Assembly: GCA_002862785.1 (NCBI GenBank)
Contig: PKDZ01000005.1
Location: 37,875 to 101,874 of the forward strand
Length of the DNA: 64,000 nt
Source of the DNA: Flavobacteriales bacterium
GTDB lineage: Bacteria; Bacteroidota; Bacteroidia; Flavobacteriales_D; Sanyastnellaceae
Reading direction: 5' to 3'
A program made the translations under genes and the position numbers. Positions within the stretch are counted from its first letter, which is position 1; each line of letters begins with the position of its first letter. The notes beneath the pieces are model-generated. The model searched no databases and had not been told where the DNA came from. It saw only the letters and a list, made by a program, of their open reading frames with translations. Below, piece by piece: positions 1 to 8,708 of this stretch.

Positions 1-903
1 TTGACGGAACCCCCTCCCCCAGTTCTGGACCCCGGCCAGCAGCAGCTTTTCGCCATGGATGTCCAACACTCGGTGCTCGTCGAGCAGCAAGTCGAAGCCC
101 ATCTCCTCATGGATGTCCCGGATCCGGGAGCGGACGGCTTCCCGCTCTTCATCCGTCCTGCGCGCGTAATCCGCGTAGTCGTGGTTGCCCAGGATGCTGA
201 ATTTCCCAAAGCGCCCCTCCAACGCCTTAAAACGTCCGACCCAAGGCTCGGCCTCATCGCTGTGGTCATTGACGAGGTCTCCGGTGAAGCAGAGGATGTC
301 GGGATTCAAGGACTGAATCATGTCCAGCCCGGGCTGGACGGCCTCGAACTGGTCCATGAAACTGCCCAAGTGGGCATCGGAGATCTGAACGATGCGCAGA
401 CCGTCGAGTCGATCCGGCAGGCCCGTCATCGGCACCTCATGCCGGCGAATGTGATAGCCGTGGCGTCCGCGGGTCATGCCGTTGGCAAATGCGGCAAACA
501 GCAATCCCGCCGCGGCCTGCCCTGTTACTGTGATGAACGATCGCCGAGGGACATCCGCCCGGTGGTCGGACCCGGTGACAGCCCATTGGCCCCAGTATCG
601 GATGCCCTCCAACATTTCCACGCCACAGAGGAACAGCTTGGGCACCACCAGCGAAATGAGCACGGCATGGGTCAACAAGAGCCAACCGATGCTGAACTCC
701 CGCCAGTGTGGCCATCGAATGAAGTAGACCAACGTCCAGACGTACTGGACGAGGGTGACGATGCGCCACCCCCACCGAATCTGCTCGAAGCGGGCGTTTC
801 CTGCCCACATCCGGTTCACGTTGCGCCAGGCACCCCATTCAATGAGGCTGATGATGCCCAGAAGAATGGCAGAGGTCAGCAGAATCCGGGCAATCGAGGG
901 CAT
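1..903 (-). CDS. Metallophosphoesterase with N-terminal membrane region (C-terminus runs off the left edge)
   Basis: Reverse-strand reading from ATG at 903 gives MPSIARILLTSAILLGIISLIEWGAWRNVNRMW...; distal part reads ...HRVLDIHGEKLLLAGVQNWGRGFRQ, typical of a metallophosphoesterase. The + strand ORF 1..1005 is its antisense. Confidence 0.75.
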   Translation of the reverse strand, partial: MPSIARILLTSAILLGIISLIEWGAWRNVNRMWAGNARFEQIRWGWRIVTLVQYVWTLVYFIRWPHWREFSIGWLLLTHAVLISLVVPKLFLCGVEMLEGIRYWGQWAVTGSDHRADVPRRSFITVTGQAAAGLLFAAFANGMTRGRHGYHIRRHEVPMTGLPDRLDGLRIVQISDAHLGSFMDQFEAVQPGLDMIQSLNPDILCFTGDLVNDHSDEAEPWVGRFKALEGRFGKFSILGNHDYADYARRTDEEREAVRSRIRDIHEEMGFDLLLDEHRVLDIHGEKLLLAGVQNWGRGFRQ

Positions 904-965
904 GGTGCGAAAATAACCACCGAACGCCTCCGCGGTTCCCGATTGGCTCCGGTTAGGAAACGGCC

Positions 966-1697
966 TCAGCGGTGCTCCCGACGCAAGGCCTCGCGTGCCT
1001 CTTGAACGGCGAAGCCTCCCTCATGGAATGTAGAGCCCAATCCAGAGCCAGGATGCAGGTGAAGCCAGTGGGTGACCGCCCCCGAGGCTGCCACCGCATC
1101 GAGGTCGTGCGATGCGAGCACCACGATTGTGCCAGACGTCCGACAGTGGTGGAGCTGGCTCAGGATGTCTTCCTTTCCGACCACATCCAGGAAGGCCGTG
1201 GGTTCGTCGAGCACCATCACCTCCCTGCCTTGCAGGGCGGCCCGGGCCACCATGACCCGCTGGGCCATTCCATCACTTAGATGGTCCAACCTGCGGTCCG
1301 CCCAGACGGCGATTCCAGCCCGTTTCATGCCGTCCTCCACAGAAGATCGGTCGACGGGAAGGCCCGCCGCCCTCAAGGCCAGCTCCATCGTAGCCCGGAC
1401 GGTGATCCCCGCATGGCGAGGCGGTGTCGAGGTCACGAGGGACATCCTCGCCGCCCGGTCTCGCGGTCGCAATTCGGCCACCTGGTCCTCACCGAGCCAC
1501 ACCTCTCCTTGGGCGGGTGGCAACAGGGACATGATGGTCTGGAGCAGGGTGGATTTTCCAGCGCCATTGCGGCCGACCACCACCAGGAAGTCTCCCGGGC
1601 TGAGGGCCGCGTTGATCCGCATGCCCTTGAGGTCGGGCCTGGCCAACTCCAGATGGTGAAGGGTCAACCCCTCCCGGCTGGTCGGTTCCGTCTTCAT
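966..1697 (-). CDS. Iron/siderophore/cobalamin-type ABC transporter ATP-binding protein
   Basis: Walker A GRNGAGKST, Walker B VMVLDEPTAFLD; next to FecCD-type permease and binding protein. Confidence 0.9.
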   Translation of the reverse strand: MKTEPTSREGLTLHHLELARPDLKGMRINAALSPGDFLVVVGRNGAGKSTLLQTIMSLLPPAQGEVWLGEDQVAELRPRDRAARMSLVTSTPPRHAGITVRATMELALRAAGLPVDRSSVEDGMKRAGIAVWADRRLDHLSDGMAQRVMVARAALQGREVMVLDEPTAFLDVVGKEDILSQLHHCRTSGTIVVLASHDLDAVAASGAVTHWLHLHPGSGLGSTFHEGGFAVQEAREALRREHR

Positions 1698-2680
1698 CGG
1701 GCGGTGGATTCAGAGCGGCGCAGCAGAAGCCACAAGACGACGGGAGCCCCCACCATGCTGAGGACGGCATTCAGTGGAATCGCGGTGAACCGGACGGTCC
1801 AATCCGCAAACAGGGCCAGCACCATGCCCATCAGCAGGACCGGGGCAATCAGGGACCCTGCGCCGTGCTGCCGATACAGGATGCGGACGAGATGAGGCGT
1901 GGCCAGCCCGAGAAAGGCCACGGGACCGCACCACGCCGTGACCAAGGCGGCCAGGGCTCCGGTCATGGCGAGGATGCCGTACGTCAGACCGCGCTCATTG
2001 ACCCCCATGGAGCGGGCCGTGAGGGAGCCCAGCATCCACATGTCAAAGTCATGCCGGTGACGGATGGACCACAACGCCGCGATCAGGAGCACGGCGGCGA
2101 GGACCAGAACGCCGGACCAGGACGCATGGCCGAAGGACCCCATTCCCCAGACCACGAAAGCCTGCAGGGCACCCGCCTCGGCGCCCGCCTGAAGGACGGT
2201 CACCAGGGCGCCGGTGAGGTAGCCAATCATCAGGCCGAAGATCAACAAGGCCGAGCGGGAGCGGAACCAGCCGATGACGGCCCCGAGAAGCAGCATCACT
2301 GCCCACGACCCGACCAGCGCGCCGGCCACTGTACCCACGACACCGAGGCCAGCGCCCATCGCCACGCCCCCGAGCGACACGAGGGCCACACCCAAGGTCG
2401 CCCCGGAGGTGACCCCGAGGACGCTGGGCCCGGCGAGGGGATTCTTGAAGTAGGTCTGCATCAGCAAACCGGCCAACGCCAGGGCGCCGCCCGACAGCAC
2501 CGCCATGCACAACCTCGGCAAGCGCAAATCCCAGAGGATGGTGCCAGCCACCCCCTGTCGGTCAAACAAGGCCGTCCATTGCTCGTCCGGAGAGAGACCG
2601 GCCGGACCTGAGAAAAGGCCCACCGCGAACAGCATGGCGCCCAGAACGCCGAGGACTGCGGAGATGGTGCGCTTCCTCAT
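1694..2680 (-). CDS. FecCD-family ABC transporter permease
   Basis: MRKRTISAVLGVLGAMLFAVGLF...; GPSVLGVTSGATLG, LPRLCMAVLSGGALALAGLLMQTYFKNPLAGPSVLG and GLATPHLVR motifs; ATGA overlaps with neighbours. Confidence 0.9.
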   Translation of the reverse strand: MRKRTISAVLGVLGAMLFAVGLFSGPAGLSPDEQWTALFDRQGVAGTILWDLRLPRLCMAVLSGGALALAGLLMQTYFKNPLAGPSVLGVTSGATLGVALVSLGGVAMGAGLGVVGTVAGALVGSWAVMLLLGAVIGWFRSRSALLIFGLMIGYLTGALVTVLQAGAEAGALQAFVVWGMGSFGHASWSGVLVLAAVLLIAALWSIRHRHDFDMWMLGSLTARSMGVNERGLTYGILAMTGALAALVTAWCGPVAFLGLATPHLVRILYRQHGAGSLIAPVLLMGMVLALFADWTVRFTAIPLNAVLSMVGAPVVLWLLLRRSESTAR

Positions 2681-3822
2681 GGTGTCGTGGGCTGGAAGTA
2701 GACGAAATCGCGGCGGCCACTGGACGGATGGAGCAGATGAACCAAATCGGCCAGCATCTCGTGGGGCTCCAGGATTGCCTGACCGAAATAGTCGACTTCG
2801 GCGGTGTTGCAGTGGAACAACACCTGGCCTTCCACATCGAACCAAGGAGCCTCGTTCCTGGCATCCGAAACAGTCCATCCTTCGGGGGCATGGACCACTT
2901 TTCCGAAGGCATCACATTCCGCGGCAAACAAGGCACACTGCTCGGCTTCCACCTCGTAATTCGGCCCCACTCGGTTCAATCCCAGCGCTTCGGCCCGCTT
3001 GGGGTCGAAGGCGTATTCGCCCCCCGCATCGGCAATGAGCCGCGCCACGAGTCCATCCCCCGCCGGCGCGGTCCATTTGCCGCCTTTCGAACTCCCGGTG
3101 AAGACAATGGGCCTCCCCTCCTTCTCCGCCGCGCTCATCGCGGTGGCTCTAGCTTGGAGATAGGCCGACTCCACCCGGTGGAAGACGGCATCCGCCTCTT
3201 TCATGCGGCCCGTCAACCATCCGAAGACCTTGACAAACTCCGCCCTCCCGAGTGGATGGGCCTCTGCGTATTCCGCCATGGCCATCACGGGGATCCCCGT
3301 GCGCTGGGTCAACCCCTTCATCGGGTCTCCGAAGGGATAGGACGTCAAGACATCTGCCCCACTGATGAGCAGCACCTCTTCATCCAGTCCGGCATCCCCG
3401 CCCAGGTCGACCGGATTGGTGCCTGAATCCGCTTCGATCCGGCTCAGGTACCCGCTCGCCACCCAATGGTCCGCGGCCTCGACGGCACGGACAAATGGCA
3501 CGTGCGTCGTGGACCAGGTCGCCAGTTCGAGGTCAGCGGAAACGGGGAGACCGATGCAGTCGGTGCACGGCGCGGGAACCGGGCCCTGCACCCATCGGGT
3601 GGTGTCTCCGTCATGCGCCAGCCACAGGATGGTCCCCTGAGCCTCGAAGCCGAACCCTCTCGCCCACCGGACGGTCGATGAATCCATGGCGGGGTCGAGG
3701 GCGCGTTCTGAAATCGGAGTCGGCTCCTGTTCTGCGGCAGGTTGGCCGCAACCCGACAGTCCTATGGCCATCCCCGCCAGCAGGGCAATCGCGATCGGGA
3801 ACAGAATGCGGGAGGTCCTCAT
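2677..3822 (-). CDS. ABC transporter substrate-binding lipoprotein (FecB/BtuF-like)
   Basis: Lipobox MRTSRILFPIAIALLAGMAIGLSGC; EAHPLGRAEFVKVFG; operon with FecCD/FecE-like genes. Confidence 0.85.
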   Translation of the reverse strand: MRTSRILFPIAIALLAGMAIGLSGCGQPAAEQEPTPISERALDPAMDSSTVRWARGFGFEAQGTILWLAHDGDTTRWVQGPVPAPCTDCIGLPVSADLELATWSTTHVPFVRAVEAADHWVASGYLSRIEADSGTNPVDLGGDAGLDEEVLLISGADVLTSYPFGDPMKGLTQRTGIPVMAMAEYAEAHPLGRAEFVKVFGWLTGRMKEADAVFHRVESAYLQARATAMSAAEKEGRPIVFTGSSKGGKWTAPAGDGLVARLIADAGGEYAFDPKRAEALGLNRVGPNYEVEAEQCALFAAECDAFGKVVHAPEGWTVSDARNEAPWFDVEGQVLFHCNTAEVDYFGQAILEPHEMLADLVHLLHPSSGRRDFVYFQPTTP

Positions 3823-3917
3823 GATGCCAACGCCGGGCGGAGTGAAACCCGGGGCGCCCTTCAAAAGTACACGGGGACGCGAGGCCGTACCTTGGGAACG
3901 ACCCGCAATGACCGGAC

Positions 3918-5564
3918 ATGCCTGTATCTCCTGAAGAAATCGAACTGCAGCGCAGGGTGGACGCAATGAAGCTGAAGCTATCCGAACTCGACCATCGGCT
4001 CCAGCAAGCGCGACAAGGTGGCGGTCCCAAGCGGATGGCCAAAGAGCACGCCAAGGGCAAGCTCACCGCCCAGGAACGGCTCGATTTACTCCTCGACGAA
4101 GGCGCGCCCCGCCTGGAAATTGGAGGGTTGGCTGGCGACGGCATGTACGCTGAGCATGGAGGCTGTCCCGGAGGCGGCTGTGCGCTGGTCATCGGCCATG
4201 TGTCCGGGGTCCGATGCATCGTGATTGCCAACGACGCCACCGTCAAGGCCGGCGCCTGGTTCCCCATCACTGGCAAGAAGCACCTTCGGGCCCAGGAGCT
4301 CGCTTTCGAACTCCACTTGCCCATCCTCTACCTCGTGGACAGCGCAGGGGTCTACCTGCCGATGCAGGATGAAATCTTCCCCGACAAGGAGCATTTCGGC
4401 CGCATCTTCCGGAACAACGCCAAGCTCAGTGCCGCGGGCATTCCCCAGCTCGCCGCCGTCATGGGCAGCTGTGTCGCGGGCGGCGCCTACCTGCCCATCA
4501 TGAGCGACGAGAGCATCATTGTGCGGGGCACGGGAAGCATTTTCCTTGCGGGTCCCTATTTGGTGCGCGCCGCCATTGGAGAGGAGGTTGACGCCGAGAC
4601 CTTGGGCGGAGCCGACATGCACGGCAGCATCTCTGGCGTGGTCGACCATGTCGTCGACAACGACCGTGACGCCATCGCCCTCCTGCGTGAATTGACCGCC
4701 CACAGGGCAGACCGCCCCGTGGTTCGGGCCTACGGCAGGGACACCCCAGAAGCCCCCGAACTCGATGAAGAGCAGCTGCTCGGCGTTCTCCCTGAATCGC
4801 GTCGGGAGCCCTACGACGCCCGCACGCTGTTTCGCGGCCTGCTCGACGGCGGTGAGTTCACGGAATTCAAGAAGGACTTCGGCAAGACCCTCCTCTGTGC
4901 CACGGGCAAAATCGATGGATGGAAGGTCGGCGTGGTCGCCAACCAGCGCATGCTTGTGAAAAGCGCCAAATCCGGCACCCAGTTCGGCGGGGTCATCTAC
5001 TCCGACAGTGCGGACAAAGCCGCCCGGTTCATCATGAACTGCAACCAAAAGGGCTTGCCCCTCGTGTTCCTTCAGGACGTCACCGGCTTCATGGTCGGGT
5101 CCAAGAGCGAGCAGGGCGGCATCATCAAGGACGGAGCGAAGCTGGTCAATGCGATGGCCAATTCCTCCGTCCCGAAGTTCACCGTCGTCGTCGGCAACAG
5201 CTATGGCGCGGGGAATTATGCCCTGTGCGGCAAGGCCTATGACCCCAAGCTCATGGTCGCCTGGCCGACCGCTGAACTCGCCGTGATGGGCGGCGCCCAA
5301 GCTGCTGGGGTGCTGCTCCAGATTGAGGTCGCCCGGCGCAAGAAGGCCGGTGAAGACATTTCTTCCGAACAAGAAGTGGCCTTGCGGGCCGACATTGAGA
5401 AGCGATACGCCGAACAGGTTTCGCCCTACTACGCTGCCGCCCGACTGTGGGTCGACGCCATCATCGATCCCCGTGAGACGCGAACGTGGATTTCAGAAGG
5501 CCTCGCCGCCCTCGACGGGGCACCCGCCGAACCGCCATTCCGTACCGGGGTCATCCAGACCTGA
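3918..5564 (+). CDS. Acyl-CoA carboxylase, carboxyltransferase beta subunit (methylcrotonyl/propionyl-CoA carboxylase type)
   Basis: RLDLLLDEGAPRLEIGGLAGDGMYAEHGGCPGGGCALVIGHVSG; DVTGFMVG; GNSYGAGNYALCGKAYDPKLMVAWPTAELAVMGG. Confidence 0.93.
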   Translation: MPVSPEEIELQRRVDAMKLKLSELDHRLQQARQGGGPKRMAKEHAKGKLTAQERLDLLLDEGAPRLEIGGLAGDGMYAEHGGCPGGGCALVIGHVSGVRCIVIANDATVKAGAWFPITGKKHLRAQELAFELHLPILYLVDSAGVYLPMQDEIFPDKEHFGRIFRNNAKLSAAGIPQLAAVMGSCVAGGAYLPIMSDESIIVRGTGSIFLAGPYLVRAAIGEEVDAETLGGADMHGSISGVVDHVVDNDRDAIALLRELTAHRADRPVVRAYGRDTPEAPELDEEQLLGVLPESRREPYDARTLFRGLLDGGEFTEFKKDFGKTLLCATGKIDGWKVGVVANQRMLVKSAKSGTQFGGVIYSDSADKAARFIMNCNQKGLPLVFLQDVTGFMVGSKSEQGGIIKDGAKLVNAMANSSVPKFTVVVGNSYGAGNYALCGKAYDPKLMVAWPTAELAVMGGAQAAGVLLQIEVARRKKAGEDISSEQEVALRADIEKRYAEQVSPYYAAARLWVDAIIDPRETRTWISEGLAALDGAPAEPPFRTGVIQT

Positions 5565-5567
5565 ACG

Positions 5568-6110
5568 TCAGGCTCGCTCGCGGCCGGCGAGCTCCTTCCA
5601 CATCATGCCGAGCATGGCCACCTCGGCCTCGGCATTGCCCCCTTGACGGGCTTCCGCCCCCTGTTTGAGGATCAACATGGCCTCGAGCAGGTCTCCCTCG
5701 TCCTCCACCCATTCGGGAAGGGCTTCAATGAGGGTCAGGGCCTCGACCATCACGGGCATTCCCATCTCTACGCACCGGGTAGCCAGCATTTTGAGGTGGC
5801 CCTCTCCTGTGCCTCCGCACTCCCAGAGGCAGGCCAGCAGTTCAGGCAGCTGCTCCGCGTTGTCCAAGTCCAGTGCCGCCTCCAACAGCGCCTCGCCCGC
5901 TCCTTCGAGCTTGAGGCTCCGCAGCACGGCGTCCACTTCCCTGCGAACAGCGCCTTCGTCCGTTTCCCGACGCAAGCGAACCAACTCCGCCACGGTGGAC
6001 ACCTCCCCTTCCTGCTTGACCCGCTTGAGGGCGGCGTCTCGCATTTCGGCAACAGGGGAATGCAGTGCGCCATGCAGTTCAACCAAGGCCTTGGACCGCT
6101 CTTTTTCCAT
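5568..6110 (-). CDS. Hypothetical helical (HEAT-like) protein
   Basis: 180-aa charged helical ORF, convergent to the carboxylase gene; promoter-like TACCTTTG 12 nt before ATG. Confidence 0.6.
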   Translation of the reverse strand: MEKERSKALVELHGALHSPVAEMRDAALKRVKQEGEVSTVAELVRLRRETDEGAVRREVDAVLRSLKLEGAGEALLEAALDLDNAEQLPELLACLWECGGTGEGHLKMLATRCVEMGMPVMVEALTLIEALPEWVEDEGDLLEAMLILKQGAEARQGGNAEAEVAMLGMMWKELAGRERA

Positions 6111-6128
6111 GCCGCAAAGGTAGCGGGC

Positions 6129-6791
6129 TCAGCCGCGATGGGCAGACAGGATGGCCTTCAATTCGCCCAGCATCATGGCTGTGGCACCCCAAATGAACGG
6201 CATGTGGGGAAAGGCAAAGCCCGGGGCCTCGATGGTGAAACCCGATGCCCCTCCAACCCGCACCCGTTGAGTGAGTCGGTGCCCCTCGTCCAACAGGTCG
6301 TCGATGCGGAGCCGGTGTACCGCCGCCACCTCCGTGCGGTCGAAATCGAAGACATTCGCCAGCCGCACGGCGGCGACATGGGGCCGGACGATGAACCGGC
6401 TGGGCACTACGTGAACTTCGGTCAAGGCCACCGGTGTCGTGAGCGGCTGCACTTCGATTGACAACCCCAACTCCTCCCTCCACTCGCGCAAGGCGCACTG
6501 GAGCAGGCTCTCACCTTGCTCCAAGGCGCCGCCTGGTAGAGCCATCTGTCCACCGTGGACCCCGCCGCCGGGAGCCCGCTCAATCAAGGCGACACAGCCG
6601 TCCTGTTCGACCCCGATGAGGACGGCCGCCTCTCGAAAATCTTCTCCCGACCGTCCCCTTGCTCGGGCTTCCGCCGCGGACGTCCGCCCATAGGGCATGA
6701 ACGGAACGTGAGCGTCAGCACCTGGCAAAGGGCATCCGGCCCGTTGCCAGGCATCAAGCAGGGAATCAGACTCTGGATGGGGACTGCTCAT
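6129..6791 (-). CDS. NUDIX hydrolase (CoA pyrophosphatase-like)
   Basis: GGQMALPGGALEQGESLLQCALREWREELG Nudix box. Confidence 0.88.
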   Translation of the reverse strand: MSSPHPESDSLLDAWQRAGCPLPGADAHVPFMPYGRTSAAEARARGRSGEDFREAAVLIGVEQDGCVALIERAPGGGVHGGQMALPGGALEQGESLLQCALREWREELGLSIEVQPLTTPVALTEVHVVPSRFIVRPHVAAVRLANVFDFDRTEVAAVHRLRIDDLLDEGHRLTQRVRVGGASGFTIEAPGFAFPHMPFIWGATAMMLGELKAILSAHRG

Positions 6792-6814
6792 GGGGTCACT
6801 AATTTCGCCACGCC

Positions 6815-7501
6815 GTGTTGCAATTGGGCTCAGAATTGTGGTTTCCTCCCCCGGAGCACTTCGGGGAGGACGGATTGGTCGCATTCGGAGGGGATCTCAG
6901 CCCCGCCCGACTTCTGCTGGCCTATGAGCGGGGCATTTTTCCCTGGTCCGCCCCAGAGGACCCCCTGTTGTGGTGGTGTCCCGATCCGCGAGCAGTCATC
7001 AAACCTGAAGAGGTCAAGGTGTCCAAAAGCATGCGCAACGTGCTCAATCAATCCCGGTTCACCGTCACGTTCGATGAAGATTTCCGAGGGGTCATGCAAG
7101 GGTGTGCAAACCGCCCCGAGGAAGGCACCTGGATCACGGAGGATTTCATCGAAGCCTATCTGACACTTCACGAATTGGGATTTGCCCATAGCGTGGAAAC
7201 CTGGGACGGGGAGGGAGAACTGGTCGGCGGACTCTACGGGGTCTCTCTCGGCAGTTGCTTTTTCGGAGAAAGCATGTTTGCCCGTGCCTCCAATGCGAGC
7301 AAAGTCGCGTTCATCACCCTCGCCCGGGAGCTTCAAACATGGGGCTTCGATTGCATCGACTGCCAGATCATGAATCCTCATCTCGAATCCCTCGGGGCCG
7401 ACCACCTTCCCCGAGAGGAATTCCTGACCATGCTGGAGGGCTTCCTGCAAAAGGACACCCGCCGTGGGAGGTGGTCCCGTTCCAACCCTTCGGCAGAATG
7501 A
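6815..7501 (+). CDS. aat: Leucyl/phenylalanyl-tRNA--protein transferase
   Basis: FPPPEHFGEDGLVAFGGDLSPARLLLAYERGIFPW; WCPDPRAVI; GGLYGVSLGSCFFGESMFARASNASKVAF; QIMNPHLESLGA. Confidence 0.95.
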   Translation: MLQLGSELWFPPPEHFGEDGLVAFGGDLSPARLLLAYERGIFPWSAPEDPLLWWCPDPRAVIKPEEVKVSKSMRNVLNQSRFTVTFDEDFRGVMQGCANRPEEGTWITEDFIEAYLTLHELGFAHSVETWDGEGELVGGLYGVSLGSCFFGESMFARASNASKVAFITLARELQTWGFDCIDCQIMNPHLESLGADHLPREEFLTMLEGFLQKDTRRGRWSRSNPSAE

Positions 7502-7968
7502 CAACTCCCATGGCCACTCAAACACGGGTCAGTCGATTGACCATCCGTCTCATCTGGCGGTGGCATCATGCCCTCGGCTGGAAGATTGAAGGCCCTTTTC
7601 CCAATGCCATGGAATCCCGGCTTCTGCTTTTGGGGCCAGGACTGCTTGAAGACAGCATTTGGGCTCGGTTCATCCTGATGCGCATCCGGTTCCTCGGTGT
7701 GTTCTGGCACCCCCAACTGTCCCCTGACGGGCGACATCACATCTTGGCCTGCTCCGATGCGCATCCTCTCCCGGACATTCTCGATTGGGCCGGGCAACAT
7801 GGCGTTCAAATCCAGCTCGTGCAGATCCACCGCCGACACCGCAGGCTGCGCTGCAACACCCCCATCCGGACTGATCGCCACCCCCGCAGGTTGAGAGATT
7901 ATATCGAACGAATCTTCAGCCATGCCGTGCGTGAAGCCAATGTGAACCCACCGTCATCCAGGCGTTGA
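7498..7968 (+). CDS. Degenerate acyltransferase (PlsC-like)-related small protein
   Basis: ATGA overlap with aat; GWKIEGPFPN...SRLLLLGP... resembles Bacteroidota PlsC-like proteins, but the HX4D and PEGTR motifs are not seen. Confidence 0.45.
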   Translation: MTTPMATQTRVSRLTIRLIWRWHHALGWKIEGPFPNAMESRLLLLGPGLLEDSIWARFILMRIRFLGVFWHPQLSPDGRHHILACSDAHPLPDILDWAGQHGVQIQLVQIHRRHRRLRCNTPIRTDRHPRRLRDYIERIFSHAVREANVNPPSSRR

Positions 7969-8080
7969 CAAGTTGTCCATATCTGAGTCCGGAAAAAGTC
8001 GTTGGGCCGTGCCTGTTCTCCTACATTGCAATGATGGCGGACGGACTGCCATTGACCTCACCGAAGCCGATTCACACCCC

Positions 8081-8350
8081 ATGGACAAGCACGACCTTAT
8101 GATTCTGGACATCGTTCAGCAACACAAGCGCGAACAGCAGGAACACATTCGACTCGCCACGCTCGAGCGAAATTTCTGGAAGCGCATTGAAGGTGATGTC
8201 ACATTGAGTGTTGGACAAGCCCGCATCGGGGAGAGAATCACGCGGCTCTATCTGGACGGTCTCATCCAGAACAAGAATGGCTACATGTTGACCAAGAAAG
8301 GTCGTGAAGCCCTGAACATGGAGACGGAGAAACTGGCCAACGTAGCCTAA
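8081..8350 (+). CDS. Hypothetical small helical protein, winged-helix-like
   Basis: MDKHDLMILDIVQQHKREQQEHIRLATLERNFWKRIEGDVTLSVGQARIGERITRLYLDGLIQNKNGYMLTKKGREALN: HTH-like 'RITRLYLDGLI...GYMLTKKGREAL'. Confidence 0.6.
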   Translation: MDKHDLMILDIVQQHKREQQEHIRLATLERNFWKRIEGDVTLSVGQARIGERITRLYLDGLIQNKNGYMLTKKGREALNMETEKLANVA

Positions 8351-8363
8351 CCTCTTCTCTCAA

Positions 8364-8402
8364 CAACGAAAAAGGCCACCCATAAGGTGGCCTTTTTCGT
8401 TG
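8364..8402. terminator. Strong bidirectional intrinsic terminator
   Basis: CAACGAAAAAGGCCACC-cataa-GGTGGCCTTTTTCGTTG: 17-bp perfect stem, 5-nt loop, A/T tracts on both sides, between convergent genes. Confidence 0.93.
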
Positions 8403-8415
8403 AGTACGGCTGAAT

Positions 8416-8562
8416 TCAGTTCTCTTCGAGAATTTCAAGCTTGGGATATTTCTCTCGCCAGAAGTCCAGTTTACTTGGATCCCGCACCGTAATCACGGTT
8501 CGTCCATCGAGCCTCACTTTGATGTTGGGCTGTAGTTCCTTGACTTTTTTCTTTTTCGCCAT
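8416..8562 (-). CDS. Small basic 48-aa protein (MAKKKKVKELQPNIKVRLDGRTVITVRDPSKLDFWREKYPKLEILEEN)
   Basis: Open reading frame ATG to TGA read directly; absent from the supplied track because it is below the length cutoff; ends at a bidirectional terminator. Confidence 0.6.
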   Translation of the reverse strand: MAKKKKVKELQPNIKVRLDGRTVITVRDPSKLDFWREKYPKLEILEEN

Positions 8563-8708
8563 ATCGCTTGCTTCACCTAGACAACAGTCCAGTAATGAAT
8601 TGGTTGCGCAATGAAAGCATTGCGTGCTCGCCGACCAAGGCGAGAGAAATCAATTGTGAAACTTTCAAACCCGGTTGTCCACAGGGTTTCCCGCCAAAAC
8701 CGGGACGT

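Noticed and set aside
1-1005. 334-aa plus-strand ORF at the left edge
   Set aside because: Antisense to the minus-strand metallophosphoesterase, which has a clear membrane N-terminus and promoter box.
3823-3917. Possible cobalamin riboswitch ahead of the FecBCD-type operon
   Set aside because: Only about 95 bp separate the divergent starts, and no B12-box-like or long structured leader was seen.
8644-8705. Imperfect CCCGGTT...AACCGGG inverted repeat after the MFS gene as a regulatory element
   Set aside because: Long loop and weak T-run; at most a poor terminator, not enough to call.
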